Shown: positions 23,484 through 35,389 of the stretch, in pieces | Position numbering within the stretch: position 1 is the stretch's first letter | How the letters are laid out: every line of letters begins with the position of its first letter | Assembly: GCA_026122225.1 (NCBI GenBank) | Contig: JANEZZ010001900.1 | Location: 1,178,001 to 1,242,000, forward strand | Source: Heloderma charlesbogerti | Lineage: Eukaryota; Chordata; Lepidosauria; Squamata; Helodermatidae | Direction of reading: 5' to 3' | Length of the DNA stretch: 64,000 nt | The notes under the pieces: model-generated | What the model was told of the DNA's origin: nothing | Seen by the model: only the letters and a program-made list of their open reading frames with translations | Database searches by the model: none | Program-made: the position numbers and the translations under genes

Positions 23484-23828
23484 CTCGTGTATGGGGGTAA
23501 TACATATGGGGGAAGGAGTGAATAGGGGGAAGGGGGCACCCCCTGACCATGTTAGTGCAAGGTCACAGCCACCTCACTGAGGTACGCCCAGGATTTAATG
23601 CAGAAGGACAGGGCATATGGCAGCAGAACCTCCTGGGAGCCACTTTATGTAAAAAAGATGGAGTACAAGGACTTTCAGAAAATGTGCCTGTTCAAGAGGG
23701 ATGCAGCTGATTGGCTGTGGTTTGGCCACGATGTTATGTGTTGCAAAGGACCTCAAACTGCTCTCCCTTTGCACAAATTACTGGTGTAGATTGCTCCCCT
23801 GTAATGATCCTGATGATGTCACAGTGAG

Positions 23829-24025
23829 GAAGGGCCAAAATTCAGTGGCAGTGCACATGCTTTGCATGCAAAAAAAAATCCCAGATTCAACTCCTGTCAT
23901 CTCTAGATAGGGCTAGGACAGACTCTTGTCTGAAACCCTAGGATGCCACTGCTAGTCAAAGTAAATAAGCTAGATGAATCAATGGTATGGTTTAATATAA
24001 GGCAGATTCCTATGGTCCTATGTTC
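23829..24025 (+). mobile_element. tRNA-derived SINE
   Basis: TTCAGTGGCAGTGCACATGC...TTTGCATGCA...AGATTCAACTCCTG keeps the A-box and B-box spacing of a tRNA-like head. It is followed by CTGAAACCCTAGG, AGCTAGATGAATCAATGG and AAGGCAGATTCCTATG, the tail of a common lizard tRNA-SINE. It is degenerate. Confidence 0.7.
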
Positions 24026-24179
24026 TAGATGGGGCCAGACACCTCCCCTTCCCAATTGCCTGCAATTCTCCCAAACCCCTGTGAAACCCATCCTTTCCCA
24101 AAGCTTACCCAGTGTTGGTGATGGCAAGGCAGTGGTGGTAATGGGGCAGGCCTCCCTCCTCAGTCCTAGACAGCTGCAA

Positions 24180-24312
24180 GGGCAGTGTCCCAGGTGTCAG
24201 GGAGCCTGGGAAATGCACTTCGACGGGGTGCCTAAGTTTAACTGCCCTTAAGAACTGCATTTCCCAGGGTTCCTTGCTTCTGCATGCTACGTTGGGCAGT
24301 GTTCTAGGCACC
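24180..24312. repeat. Small imperfect palindrome
   Basis: GGGCAGTGTCCCAGGTGTCA...GCCTGGGAAATGCACTTC is mirrored by GAACTGCATTTCCCAGGGTT...GGGCAGTGTTCTAGGCACCA. MITE-like. Confidence 0.55.
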
Positions 24313-25543
24313 AGAGAGAGGGAGGCCTTTCACACAGGCCACCAGAGACCTTACCACTACAGCTGCAGCCCTGCTGCCAGGAAAGTTGGGGGGAGGGAAG
24401 GGCAGGGAGGGTGAACTGGCAGCAGTGGCGAATCCCAGTACAAATCAGTTCCAAATTTAGAAGGGTCTGGACAGTTTTTCGATCTGTGGGAGTTCATATA
24501 ACAAACTTTTCCAGTTCCAAATTTGCCTCATCTCCAGTCACAGGATGAAGGACAGAAAGGTGGCTCCCATGGATCCACTGCTTTCTGCCTACTAACACAT
24601 TTGGGAACAACTAAGTAATTTCAGATCACTAATACACTCTGGTACCAACCCAGTGACTGCAGGTGGTACTGAGTGGTTACAAGGTCTCCTCCATTCACTT
24701 CAGCGTAGGGTCAGGTCCATGCCTCCATTGCTTTGCATGTAATTACTCTCACCCCTTTCAATTAACAAGAAAGACCATGCACACACAAGCTCAGAGCATA
24801 TACACAACTGCAACTGAATGGTTTGTATGAACACAGCTAGCATATGTGATTATGTGCATGTAAATGTTTCACAATTGCCTATGGACCAATTGATGTGTTG
24901 TACATATGCTGCTTCAGAATGTGTGCCTCATGTTCACATATTGAGATCCCAAACTAAGTCCCCAAGCGGAAAAGAAGAATACTAGTGGGGCACCTACAGC
25001 TTCAGAAAAACCTCCAAACTGAATGCAGCAGCAAGTAACAACACTTGGCACTTTTCTGGAAAGGAGCTTATAGACATATGCTAAACACTTGAAGAGACCT
25101 GTTATTCATATCCTGATATTCTTGCTTAGAGTGAATATTAGTTTGAGTATTAGCTCAGTTCTATCCGTGTTTATATTAATGCTGTCGTTAAACTAACTGT
25201 AATTTAACTTGCCATATGTTTACTTCATGAAGATTCCTTCCTGATCAAAAAATATTTTCAAAGCTGTTTAACGTCTTAGCCCGTTTTTTAAACCCAGCTA
25301 CTATCAATACCCTGTCAAAATGTTTATTTAAAGAATTCACAGATTATACATTATACATTCCCTTGCCAGTGATATAGACAGTGTTAATCACAGTGCACCT
25401 AGAGTTGCCAACCATACTGAAAGAAAATGGCCTAGACTGGTTTGGGGTGTTTAGTGCATGAATTAGTGAACATAAAAGAGGAAAGATAGTCATGCTGATC
25501 CATGGGGGGGGGGAATCCCCCAAATCCATAGTTGGGTAATATT

Positions 25544-25690
25544 TAGGAACATAGGAAGCTGCCTTATACAGAGTCAGACCACTGGTCCATCTAGCCCAAT
25601 ATTTTCAACACTGACTGGCAGCACCTTTCCAGAGTTTCAGGCAGGAGTTTTCCTGCCCTACCTGGAGATGCCAGGGATACTGTTGGGCAC
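25544..25690 (-). mobile_element. tRNA-derived SINE, 3' part
   Basis: Reading the minus strand: CCAGGGATGCC-type box B remnant inverted (GGAGATGCCAGGGAT), then GGAAAACTCCTGCCTGAAAC, TGGTCTGACTCTGTATAAGG and CAGCTTCCTATG. This is the same SINE family as 23829 and 58577, but the tRNA head is missing. Confidence 0.75.
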
Positions 25691-25869
25691 CTGATTACTG
25701 AACATACAAGGAAAGCCAGATTTATATTCCTCATCCCTATTTTTAAAATATTTAATTTTGTTAATTTTGCCACATGTGTGCATTGCACACACACACACAT
25801 ATGTACCGGCCAGGAGAAGGCCCAGAAACTTTTGCGAGTGCACATGGCCCTGGTTGACGCGAATGCAAT

Positions 25870-26410
25870 AATTAGCCTGTCACACATCGCTGTCATTTCC
25901 TGGGATTCCCCACAGTGACCGGAGCGGGCAAGCAGCAGCAAAGAGAAGCCCAGCTAGCTATGTTGTTTACACACCTTCACTCCTATCACAAGGACGATTC
26001 TTGCTGTCTGGCTCACTCAAGCTCACCTTCTACAACCATAGTCAGCCCAAAGCTGTCTGAGACAGCTCAGCCCACCAGCAAGACCAGCTGCAGCACCTGC
26101 CTTCCTCCCCACTACCCGGCATCTGCCCGGGATTGGGAGGAGCTGCTTCAGTGGAAGAGGAACACTGCCACAGTTAACACAGCCAAGCCAGCTAGCAACA
26201 AAGAGAAAGAGGCAATGGGTAGATAGGAGGAGCAGCATATTTTGATTTGTCCAGGCTGGGTGTGTGTGCAACGAGAGGCTGAGAGTGAGGGCAAATTACA
26301 CATGACCTTAAACACATGGTGCAACTTTTTAAAACTGCAAAGAGCAGTTGTTGGGCATACCAAACTTTGAAGTGAAGTTCAGAGAATTTCAGTGAGCTCG
26401 AGCATCCCTG
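25870..26410. mobile_element. Possible degenerate hAT-like element
   Basis: The right edge GAATTTCAGTGAGCTCGAGC followed by ATCCCTGG looks like a hAT terminus (CAGGGATGCTCGAG read in reverse). The left terminus and the target duplication are not identified, so the start is a guess. A Ser/Thr-rich open frame at 25915-26226 has no recognisable domain. Confidence 0.3.
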
Positions 26411-26419
26411 GTTCTCCCG

Positions 26420-27715
26420 TCCCTAGTAGAGTACCTGGCAACAGTCAATAATCCTTGAGGTTACATAAACATGGTTGTCTCTTAAAATGCCCTGATTCTC
26501 TAGGAAGGGAAACAGCCAGCATATCAGGTGAAACTGATAAAAGGCTTCTAGCCACCACAACCACTTGCTTACCAATAACAACACCGAGTCCAGCAGCAAA
26601 TCTAAACAGCTTACCTGCTTTGACAGTGTAACATCAACAACAACAACAACAACAACAACAGGTAACTCCCCCACTCCTAGTCTGGCCTTTGTCTCTAGGC
26701 AAAGGTTGTTCCTCGAGGCAACTACTGTGCTTTCTGTTCTTTATCCAGGCCAGAAGCCAGGCTGAAATAAGTCAAGGAATTATGTTTCTCACATCATGTC
26801 TTTCAGAACTGTATGTGGAGTTCACAGAATGAGGTTAATTGGTCCATTAAATATGTCATGTGTATTCAAATATATGGAACTTAAATTTAAAGTAAATATG
26901 CCAGTTAACCAGGGCCCAGCTTGTGCTAGGACTCTTGTGTGGGCCTTTGTTTCTGAAAAAAACTTCTAACCAGGAGTTGTGCAACTGCTGCCTGACATTT
27001 CCATAATTGTTGTAACACAAAGTATAGCAAATAAGAGCATTTACACAGCTAATTGCTTCGGAGAGCAGTTCGATAAAGAACACTGCAGACCTACGAAGTA
27101 AATCCCTTTTAAAAATGTAACGGATATTCTTGCCAATTTAAGCAATTCAGGATCAATTATCTATTCATTTATTGGTCCTCTTGTCAAGTAAATATCATCT
27201 TAGCAAGGTTAAGGATGCAGAGCAGGTGGCTAATTACCAAGAATGTCTCCCCCTAGGCATCATCTTTCACATACCTCGATAAAACAAGAGCCCAGCAGCT
27301 ATTTTAGCGCAAAATTGATCTCTGTCTCTTTGAATATTGACAACCTCTGCTTTTAAACACTGAAAGGAAAAACCACAGGCTTACATTCTTACATAGTACG
27401 AGCTGCTGCATAATGCTATGTCTGGGCCTTGTGAGTTTGATATACCAGCACACTGACTGGCCTTGGACAAGTCCCTCTCAGATTCAGTTCACCATCTGTA
27501 AAACGGGAGTATCAGAGACGTTCTGCTTCAGAATTTCTTTTGAAGATAAATGAGGCAATGCTGATGAAATTACTTTGCTTGTTTTCTTCTTTTATATACT
27601 GAAAACAAGTTCATATTTCTCTCTCATATCACAAGGGCTCAAGAGTTACATTTCAAAACTAAAAATAGGTTTTTCAGGAATTTTAAAAGAACACAGTTGT
27701 CAAATGTAGCCTATG
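26420..27715. other. No gene seen; includes an (AAC)n tract
   Basis: An (ACA)n run lies at about 26633-26661. The rest is ordinary intronic DNA without recognisable exons. Confidence 0.5.
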
Positions 27716-27716
27716 G

Positions 27717-28236
27717 CAGGGGTGTACAACCTTTTCAGGCCCAAGGGCTGTATCTGGTATTGGCAGGGAACCCAGGAACCACATGGACACAACATAAAAG
27801 CGCACACACACACACACAATCCCATGCCAACAACCCTCCAGCAAGATCACGGGGGGGAGGGGGCTTTAAGCTCATCCTGCATTCCAGGAATCCTGCAGCA
27901 TGTTTGCTGGGTCTGGGGGCGGCTGCAAGGTTTCCCTTGCACTAGCACTAGCAAGAGAAACTCTAGCCTTATTTCCAATCAGTGATTGGAGATGAGAGGG
28001 AGGTTTCCCATGCTAGCACTAACAAGGGCAGCCCTGCCCTTATCTTTGATCAGAGCAAGGTTTTGCTTGTCAGCACTAGCTAGGGAAAGCCCCATCTTCT
28101 CTCTGACCAGGGATCAGAGATGAGAGTGGGCTTATCCTTCCTGGGAAAATGGGCAGAGTCCCCACAGCTCTGTGGGCTGCCCTGGGTGCCGCCAAAGGCA
28201 GCATGCAGCCTGTGAGCCACAAGTAGTGCACCCCTG
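27717..28236. mobile_element. Non-autonomous hAT with internal tandem units
   Basis: Ends CAGGGGTGTACAACC and GTAGTGCACCCCTG. Flanks GCCTATGG and GACTCTGG agree at 6 of 8 bases. The interior has a CA microsatellite (about 27802-27818) and about three diverged tandem units starting with AGCACTAGCAAGG between 27937 and 28130. Confidence 0.72.
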
Positions 28237-28490
28237 GACTCTGGGCTGCACATTGTCCACTCCTGACATAATCTGAAGATGTTACTTCCCATAAGCCTAA
28301 GTCTAGAGACCGACTTAATATAAAACCAGGCTCGCTGCATGTCTTTCAACTGTGCTGTAAAAGTCTACCTTCACAACAACTGCCACACAAGCATACCAGC
28401 TAATCAAATTACTGGTTCAAGCAAATTAGTTTTGTCCCCCTGTGCTGGCTTTCTCACTTGGTACCACCGCCTCATTCTCCTGCTCACTAT

Positions 28491-28883
28491 TAGGGATGTA
28501 CAGACTGTGTAAAGTCCACTCCGTCTGTGTTTCGCAGAATGTCAGGCGCATTTTGTTCCATTGTCCGCCCACAAACGGATGCGATTCTTTTCGTCATGCA
28601 GAAAAATACGCAAATAATTACATAAGTATTTACATAATTTGCCTTAGTATGCAACATTTAGCATATTGTCCCCCATTCCACTTAACGTTTCCTCAGCAGA
28701 AACTTACATATTTTTCTACGAATTTATATGTGTAAATTTTGGGAAAGTAAAAAAAAAAGTCATCCGAAAGCCCACACAGACTCCGCACAGACTGAGGCAG
28801 TCACCCTGCAGCGGATTCTGCAGGTCAGATTCTTATAAATCCAAGCTCTTTTTGGACTGTCTCAAATTTCTGCAGCATCCCTA
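28491..28883. mobile_element. Non-autonomous hAT, TAGGGATGT family
   Basis: Ends TAGGGATGTACAGACTG and CTGCAGCATCCCTA. A perfect 8-bp target duplication CTCACTAT flanks it (28483-28490 and 28884-28891). Length 393 bp. It shares GGTCAGATTC/ATAAATCC with the copy at 10799 in reverse. Confidence 0.88.
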
Positions 28884-29691
28884 CTCACTATTGCTTCTTC
28901 CTCTAACTCAACCACCTTTGCTTGAGCTTTCCTTAAGTTGTGAAATGCTCAAACTTATTTTTCATCTCAGCTCTGCTCTGAGGAATTTTCAGAGCTGGAG
29001 AACCCCTGAGCTTCAAAGAGAGGACAAGCAAACTACATCTCAATGCTAATCATATTCTGCAGCATAACGAGAAGCAAGGGAACCACAGGCAGGCAAAGGG
29101 TACTGCAGACCAGCTGTAAAGCGGCAGAAGAAGTAAGCACAACGGAAAGCAACGGCCTATGGGGGCAGGCAAGCCTCATGAAGCTGGACAGCAAACCACA
29201 AGCAAAAGGCAGACAACAAAGTGAAAGCGATGGCTTGCCATAACCAGCAAGGAAGTTTGCAACAGCATAAGAAGAATCGAACAGATGGGAGGGGGAGAGG
29301 AAATAAAGCATAAATGTAGACAGTGTGACTAACTTTCCTCACAGAGGATGAAAGATTTCTTACACCGTAAAAGAAAGCTAAAAATACCGAAGTAACTTTG
29401 CTAGCCTGTCTTTTCCATATGATAGTTGCTATAGTTGCAACAGAGATTGGAGAGGAAGAGTCGTCAATGAAAAGGTAGGTTTGCTTCTTCCCTGGTTACT
29501 TCACTGACACTCAGGCTCTGTAACTCTTGTGTCTCACCAGTAGACCTGGTTCAGAGACATCAATCTGGCTTTCTGGGAGCCCTATACTTTTGTAGAAAGA
29601 TAGCTTCCTTTTGACATACACACGCTGCCCAGGTCCTAAAATCTAAAAACAGGACATTTTATTCTTCTCTCTTGAAACTCTGGACACAATG

Positions 29692-30012
29692 GCTGGGTTC
29701 ACACAACGGGCTAACCCATGATGGCTGTGGGATGTTTTTCCCACCCACGGTAGGTTATTTCCCCCAAATAAGCCACCCTGAGAACCCACAGTCTGCAGTA
29801 AGGATTATTTTACCTATGGTGGGTTGGCATGTTGTCTGTCATGCCAGCATGGGTTACAGAGATCATCTACAGAGCTGCTCGGAGAGAGTGGCCAAAAATT
29901 CTGCTGCCACTCTGCTCCTCTCAAATGATCTCTATTCCCACCACAAAGGAAGCTGGGATTTGGGAGTTGTAAAACTTTTTTCTGTTTAAACATGCAAAGA
30001 ATTGCACCCTAA
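29692..30012. mobile_element. MITE fragments (two families)
   Basis: 29692-29850 starts GGCTGGGTTCACACAACGGG with ACCCATGATGG, a Harbinger-like end without a visible partner. 29950-30009 (GGGAGTTGTAAAACTTTTTT...TTTAAACATGC...ATTGCACCC then TAA) is the right half of the 15071-type palindromic MITE. Confidence 0.5.
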
Positions 30013-30020
30013 ATGGCTAA

Positions 30021-30395
30021 GGGAGCGATCTTACCAGGATAGGTAGCCACCTCCAAAGTTGGAGGCAACCTCCTATCCAATGCAGGGCTGTCTAGCCGCA
30101 GGAAGGCGAAGCAGGGGAAGCAGCTGCTGGACAACACGTTAGATGTGTCATACTGGCATTTCCGCCTTCCCCACCCTGGAACGCCCCCTGGAATGTCCCA
30201 TTTTCCCCACTCTGCGCTCCTCTTCTGAGCGCGGAGCACAAGACCATTCCAAGCTGCCTGCGAGGCAGCGCAGGAGGGGGGGAAGGTTGGTTCTCAGGGA
30301 ACCGATCTTGGAACGCAAGCTCCAAGGTCGGTTCCCAGAAACTGACGTATCCTAAAGCCGTCTAGCCGCTGACTAGCACCCATAGGATTGCTCTC
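30021..30395. mobile_element. PIF/Harbinger-like MITE, family A
   Basis: Left end GGGAGCGATCTTACC; right end ATAGGATTGCTCTC; TAA on both sides (30018-30020 and 30396-30398). Internally it shares TCTAGCCG, CGTTAGATGTGTCATAC and GGTTCCCAGAAACTGA with the other copies. Confidence 0.8.
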
Positions 30396-30938
30396 TAAAT
30401 GTTGCAGCCAGGAATATAACCCTGATAATGGGATTATCTGCCTTCACACGTTAGCAATCCTCAGAATGGAGGACGGATTTCCAGGGGAAACCAGGAACAT
30501 ATTGATGGTTGCAGAATGCAAGCTGTATTTATTCGTTTATATATTTTTGCACACCTCTCATCCCTCCAAGGTTGAGTGTTTCTCTGCCTCCACCAAATGA
30601 CTAAGCTCTACCCAAGGGCATAGCTCAAAGTTGTCATTATCATAAATAATATATATTTGTTTATATAAATACAAACCGTTTATTCTGCATGAAATATTAA
30701 ATGTTTTTCAAACACTCTCAGCATCAAATACTTTAAAAATGTTCCAACTGACATAACCAATAGGGTTTGATTTTTGTCCTGCCTATTTACACTTACTCTT
30801 GAAAACATAATGCCTGTAAAATTTCAGAAAACCTGTCTTGTGTTTGAGCCAAACCGCAATGATTTCATTATATGCTAAGGATTTATGTAATTGTTTAAAA
30901 TATAGAACAAACTAAGTTTGTTACACTAACACTAACAA

Positions 30939-31013
30939 TGCAATCCTAGACATGTTTACTCAGATATGACTCCCACTTTGTTCAATGGGACTTACTCCCA
31001 GGTAAGTGTATAG
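30939..31013. repeat. Short interspersed repeat, family S (reverse)
   Basis: GCAATCCTAGACATGTTTAC...TCAATGGGACTTACTCCCAG...GTAAGTGTATAG is family S in reverse. It abuts the next palindromic MITE. Confidence 0.7.
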
Positions 31014-31135
31014 CAACCTTTCCCAACCTGGCGCTCTCCAAATATGTTGGACTACACATCCCATCATCCCCAGCCAATGGCTTGCTGGCTAGGGATGATG
31101 GGACTTGTACTCCAACAAATCGGGGGGCATGCACT
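31014..31135. mobile_element. Palindromic MITE, CCCTCCAGAT family
   Basis: CCTTTCCCAACCTGGCGCTC...TTGGACTACACATCCCATCA is mirrored by TGATGGGACTTGTACTCCAA. The right outer end is eroded. Confidence 0.65.
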
Positions 31136-31149
31136 TGGGGTAGATTGGT

Positions 31150-31440
31150 GTATAGGACTGCAGTTATGCTGCAGTCCTATACACACTTACCTTGGAGTAA
31201 ATTCCATTGAACTCAATAAGACTTGTTTCTGAGTACACATGGCTAGGATTGCACCCTTAGGCTGCAAACCTAAGCATTCTTACTTGGAAGCATGCCCTAC
31301 TGGCATCAATAGGGGTTACATCTGGATAAAAACCAATGAGAACCAGACTGCAAAAATGCAATCATAGGGCCACCTGCTTGGGAATGAGTCACACTGAACT
31401 CAGTGGGGCTTATTTCTGAGTAAAGGTACATAATATTGGG
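31150..31440. repeat. Run of two or three family S repeats
   Basis: 31168-31256 is a clear unit (AGTCCTATACACACTTACC...TTTCTGAGTACACATGGC...AGGATTGCACCC). 31258-31440 holds one or two more decayed units (TTACTTGGAAGCATGCCC; TGGGGCTTATTTCTGAGTAA). A perfect small hairpin GGACTGCAG...CTGCAGTCC lies at about 31154-31176. Confidence 0.6.
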
Positions 31441-32487
31441 CTACTCAGAACACTGAAATAAGTGTGGTGAGGATGTCTCTAAAGTTTGGTACATTCTGAG
31501 CAATTTTTACAGAAGCAAACTCATTTGGTTTCTGCTCCTGAACATTCCTCAGCTGCAAGCAAAGAATGTTTAGCAATTTATACGAAGGTGATACATATTT
31601 TTAGGATTAGAAAAGGAATCATATGATATGGAGCGCAGTTGGCACTGTCAACACATACTCCTAATTATGGCAAAGAGCAACAAAACAACATATACTGAGG
31701 CCAGTCCTCAAACCGCTTACCCTGGAGTACGCCCATTACTAGTCAAACCTCAAACCTTTTCATCCCATTCTTTGCTAAAGAATAAATCAGTGAAAGATTG
31801 TGGCCAAAAAGAACACTAACTTTGGCTGAACCAAGTTTCATGGAACAAGAGTAACTAAATGCAAATGAAGTGACCGCAAAACTCTAGCACTTGTTTTACA
31901 CTCCAACTGCAGCACATGGGCCTACTTTGTTTACAACGCCCTTTCAAAATGAATTTTGCACACACGTAATACACAAACAAACTACAAAGGTATGTCATTT
32001 TGATTTAAGAAACCATGACCCCATTCCTGCTGCCAGGAAAGCCACTGAGCAGGATTGAATGGATCCAGTATTAACTCACTCAAGCCACTTAAAGAACCTA
32101 TAAATCTAAAACATATGTCATGTAATCAGCAGATGTTTCACTGGAGTCTGGAAAAATGGAGATCTTCCATTTGTGGAGGAACTTGACATAGTAACTCATC
32201 TCCAATGAAAACCAACTTGGAGCTTACCTAAGAACACGACAAATAGACAGTAGGTGGACATGCACGCTTGATAATAGCTGTCAACCAAGTATACTTCATA
32301 AAACCAAATACCTGAATAAAGCATATTTCACAGGAGAGAAGCAAACTTTGTTAAGAGCTACTTTGCTATCTACACCCCCTCGTGGCACACTGTACACAAT
32401 TATTGCTAAATAAAAAATTTAAAATACTACTCTGGAAAATCTTCTCAAAGGACCATAGACTAATCTGTTAGATGCAATTCCCTGTAG

Positions 32488-32622
32488 CAGCTTTCCCAAA
32501 CCTGGTGCCCTCTAGGTGTGTTGGACTACAACTCCCAGCATGCCCCAGCTGGGAGTTGGACTGGGGATGCTGGGAGATATAGTCCAACACATCTGGAGGG
32601 CACCAGGTTGAGGTAGGCTGCA
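32488..32622. mobile_element. Palindromic MITE, CCCTCCAGAT family
   Basis: The best-preserved copy: CAAACCTGGTGCCCTCTAGG...TGTTGGACTACAACTCCCAG is mirrored by CTGGGAGATATAGTCCAACA...CATCTGGAGGGCACCAGG. An extra GCTGGGAGTTGGACTGGGGA lies in the loop. Confidence 0.8.
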
Positions 32623-33486
32623 CCACAGAGATTCTTGCTTCAAGACAAGGCAGTTGGCCAGATTAGGGTTTTCACAAGAAAAATGTAAGCAATTTGTGTG
32701 GGAGGTACAAGGCAAGCTCTTCCCCATGCTCACTCCAGCAGCCAAACATTTGAGTATTTGCTTTCTGGTCCACATGAGAAATACTCAAAATGTTTTTTTT
32801 CTGCATGAGGCTTTTAACCCACACCTTTCCCGAGGCTTCTGCTTCCAGATTCTTTGGGGGATTAAGTTTGGCTCCTTTACATGTGTTTTTTTCAAAGGGG
32901 GGGAGCTCTTCCTTTCTATATGTTCCATTACACAACCACTAGGTGGCATTATGGTATAGCAGAATTGCACACTTACACTAGATTTCTATAACACCATTCA
33001 GAAAACATACTAGACTTTCCTTGTTAGGAAAAAGCATGTGATAATGGTTGCGAAGCATGGGAGAGGCCCTGGAGGATGACAACATCATGTAAAGGACCCG
33101 CAAGCTTCAACAGCCTCATGTAGAAAGTCTCAAATGCTTGGTTGGAGGAATGAGTGTGGAGATGCACCAGTACCTCCTACACCAATTACTTGCTTCTCCA
33201 TAGTGGAAACCCTGGATCTGGCCCATTTGCTTGTCCTAAGGCAGCAAGATCCTCTATACTGAATTGATCTTTCCCCTCCTTTATTCCAGTCAGTGTCTCA
33301 GAAGTCACTGCTGCGTCACTCACAATTTATTGACTGAGAATGCTATGGACTAATATTATTTAAAAGGGGGAGGGGGGATACGTGCTTTCTGTTGCTGCTT
33401 TGTCCATCCTAGTTCTTGGATCAAAAATGAGCCCTGCCAGCTAAGGTGCCTTTGGAAAACTACATACTTGTTTCTGAAGAATATAT

Positions 33487-33565
33487 ATAAGAACGTAAGA
33501 GCCCTATTGGTTCAGGCCTATCTAACCCAGTACTCTGTTCCCACCGTGGCCAACCAGATATCACT
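33487..33565 (-). mobile_element. LINE/SINE tail fragment
   Basis: AAGAACGTAAGAGCCCTATT...TCAGGCC...CAGTACTCTGTTCCCACCG...TGGCCAACCAGAT is the reverse of the tail at 5080-5170 and 62535-62645. Confidence 0.65.
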
Positions 33566-33701
33566 ATCATGATGAGGAGTCACTGATAGGCTTATCCTCT
33601 ATGATTTCAGAGATACACTCCACAACAAAATTTGTAGTGTTTCCTAGTTTAGATTGCCCTGAATTCCCTTCAGATTTGATGACTACTCAGTGAACTGTCA
33701 G

Positions 33702-33784
33702 ATTGCAATCCTCTGCACTCTTCTTTGGCAGTAAGCCCAACTGAACTCAGTAGGATTTCCTTCTGAGTAAACCTCCACAGGATT
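33702..33784. repeat. Short interspersed repeat, family S
   Basis: TTGCAATCCTCTGCACTC...CAGTAAGCCCAACTGAACTC...CCTTCTGAGTAAACCTCC...AGGATTT follows the family S pattern. Confidence 0.6.
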
Positions 33785-35389
33785 TGGCGGGGAGGAAAGG
33801 TCTTTTGTTGGGGAAAACACTGAGATAATTCTTTTCATAGCAGGGAAAGCATAGAGAAATATATGTGGAGAACATTATGATGTAATGAAAAATATCCAGT
33901 AACTTAGCAGTGACACTCTACAGAATACTCGATTCCTGCTCATTGCTACTCCTGGGCCCTTAAGGTCCACCTGTGTTTTATGTTCTAATGTAATGTCTTC
34001 CACATGCGTGCCTCCCATGCCTCTATGGCAGAATTACACTACACCTGGATTGGCACCTTGAACTCTATCCCAAGCCTCACTCTGCTGGAAAGTGCCTTTG
34101 AAGCTGGAGGGGATAAGGCCCTGAAAAGGCTAAGGCTGCCAAAAGGAAGGCACAAAATCCCACCTCAGAGCAAACGAAGGGCTTATCTAGCGGGCAGTTT
34201 CTCCACTTAACCGGAAGGAAGGAGCTGGCACTGCTCCTTCGGAAAGAGCCCTGAGCCTCCACTGGCCTCTGTTCGTATAGACAGAACCGGCCCTGCGCTT
34301 CCGAGGAAGCCACAAGAACACCTGCTGTTTCAGATGGAGCTGTGGAAAAGCGACCGCCCCTCCCCACTTGCTGCAATCGCTGACTGGGCAGTGTCCACGA
34401 GAAGGGTTTTCTCTCTACTTTCCAGTGAGTTGGCTGCTGCTGCTGACAGGTGACCCAGTGAGAGCACTGCCCTGCAAATAAAGTGAAGGGGAAGGGGGGG
34501 GCATGGAACAACGGAGGGGAGTTTAAAACTGTCTTTGTTCACACACGCGGTTTTCACTTGTTCTATAAGAAGGCTGCAAATGCCACTTGCACTGGAAGGA
34601 GATTTTTAGGGGCGCCTATGAAAACTCCCTTCAAGCCGTCATCCTAGTGACCTAAGCAAACATGCATAGGATCGAGCTGCACGCTGCAGAACTTGTGCAG
34701 CTGACTACTGGAGTGGTCGATAGGGTTACAATCCCCCAGATCAAATGAGTTGATTCTTTTCCTCTCGAAACAAGAGTTGGTCGAAACTGAGTAGCAAGCA
34801 CATCTGAAGTTAAGGCTTCGTTTGAGACAGGGTTAACCAAGTCTTAGCCCCAGGCCTCAGAGGAACCCCTTTCCAGCGTGGCTCTCATCCTCCATCTTGG
34901 TACATGAGATGGAATAATAAAGAAAACGAGTGTCCTTAAGCATGTGCAGAGAGCGCCCCACCCGTGACTAAACTGCCACACACCTATGTAATGTGTGGGG
35001 GGGTGCAAGGCGGAAGGAACTATTTCCAGGCAGCCCTGATCTCCTCTCATTTTAGTATTTAAAACCCCGAAAGGGGCATGGGGCCGCTGCTCCAAGCCAA
35101 AGGAACCTCTTTGGAATAGCACCGCAAGGGGAGCGGGGGGGAGAGAGATGTCATGGCCCCAAAGAAAGCCGGGATTCCAAGCGTCATCAGCGGGCACGGG
35201 AAACAAACTCCAGATTTCTCCCTTTTCGCAGTTGCTGTCTTCCTCCAGTGCCTGGAAAGCAGATTGTTTTCCACAAGCACAGCTGCAAAGTGCAAAGGAA
35301 AAAGTGTGCGAGGCACGGGGGAGGGGGGGAGGCTTGCAAATCCTGAGAAAACAACAGGTTCCTCGAAATCTGCCCCCAGAGGCTTTCGT
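33785..35389. other. No gene seen; intron 1 side of the CpG island
   Basis: Unique-looking DNA whose GC content rises toward the CpG island. No exon or mobile element was recognised. Confidence 0.45.

Noticed and set aside
25915..26226. 103-codon Ser/Thr-rich open frame
   Set aside because: No family similarity recognised; lies beside a hAT-like end and is probably repeat-derived.
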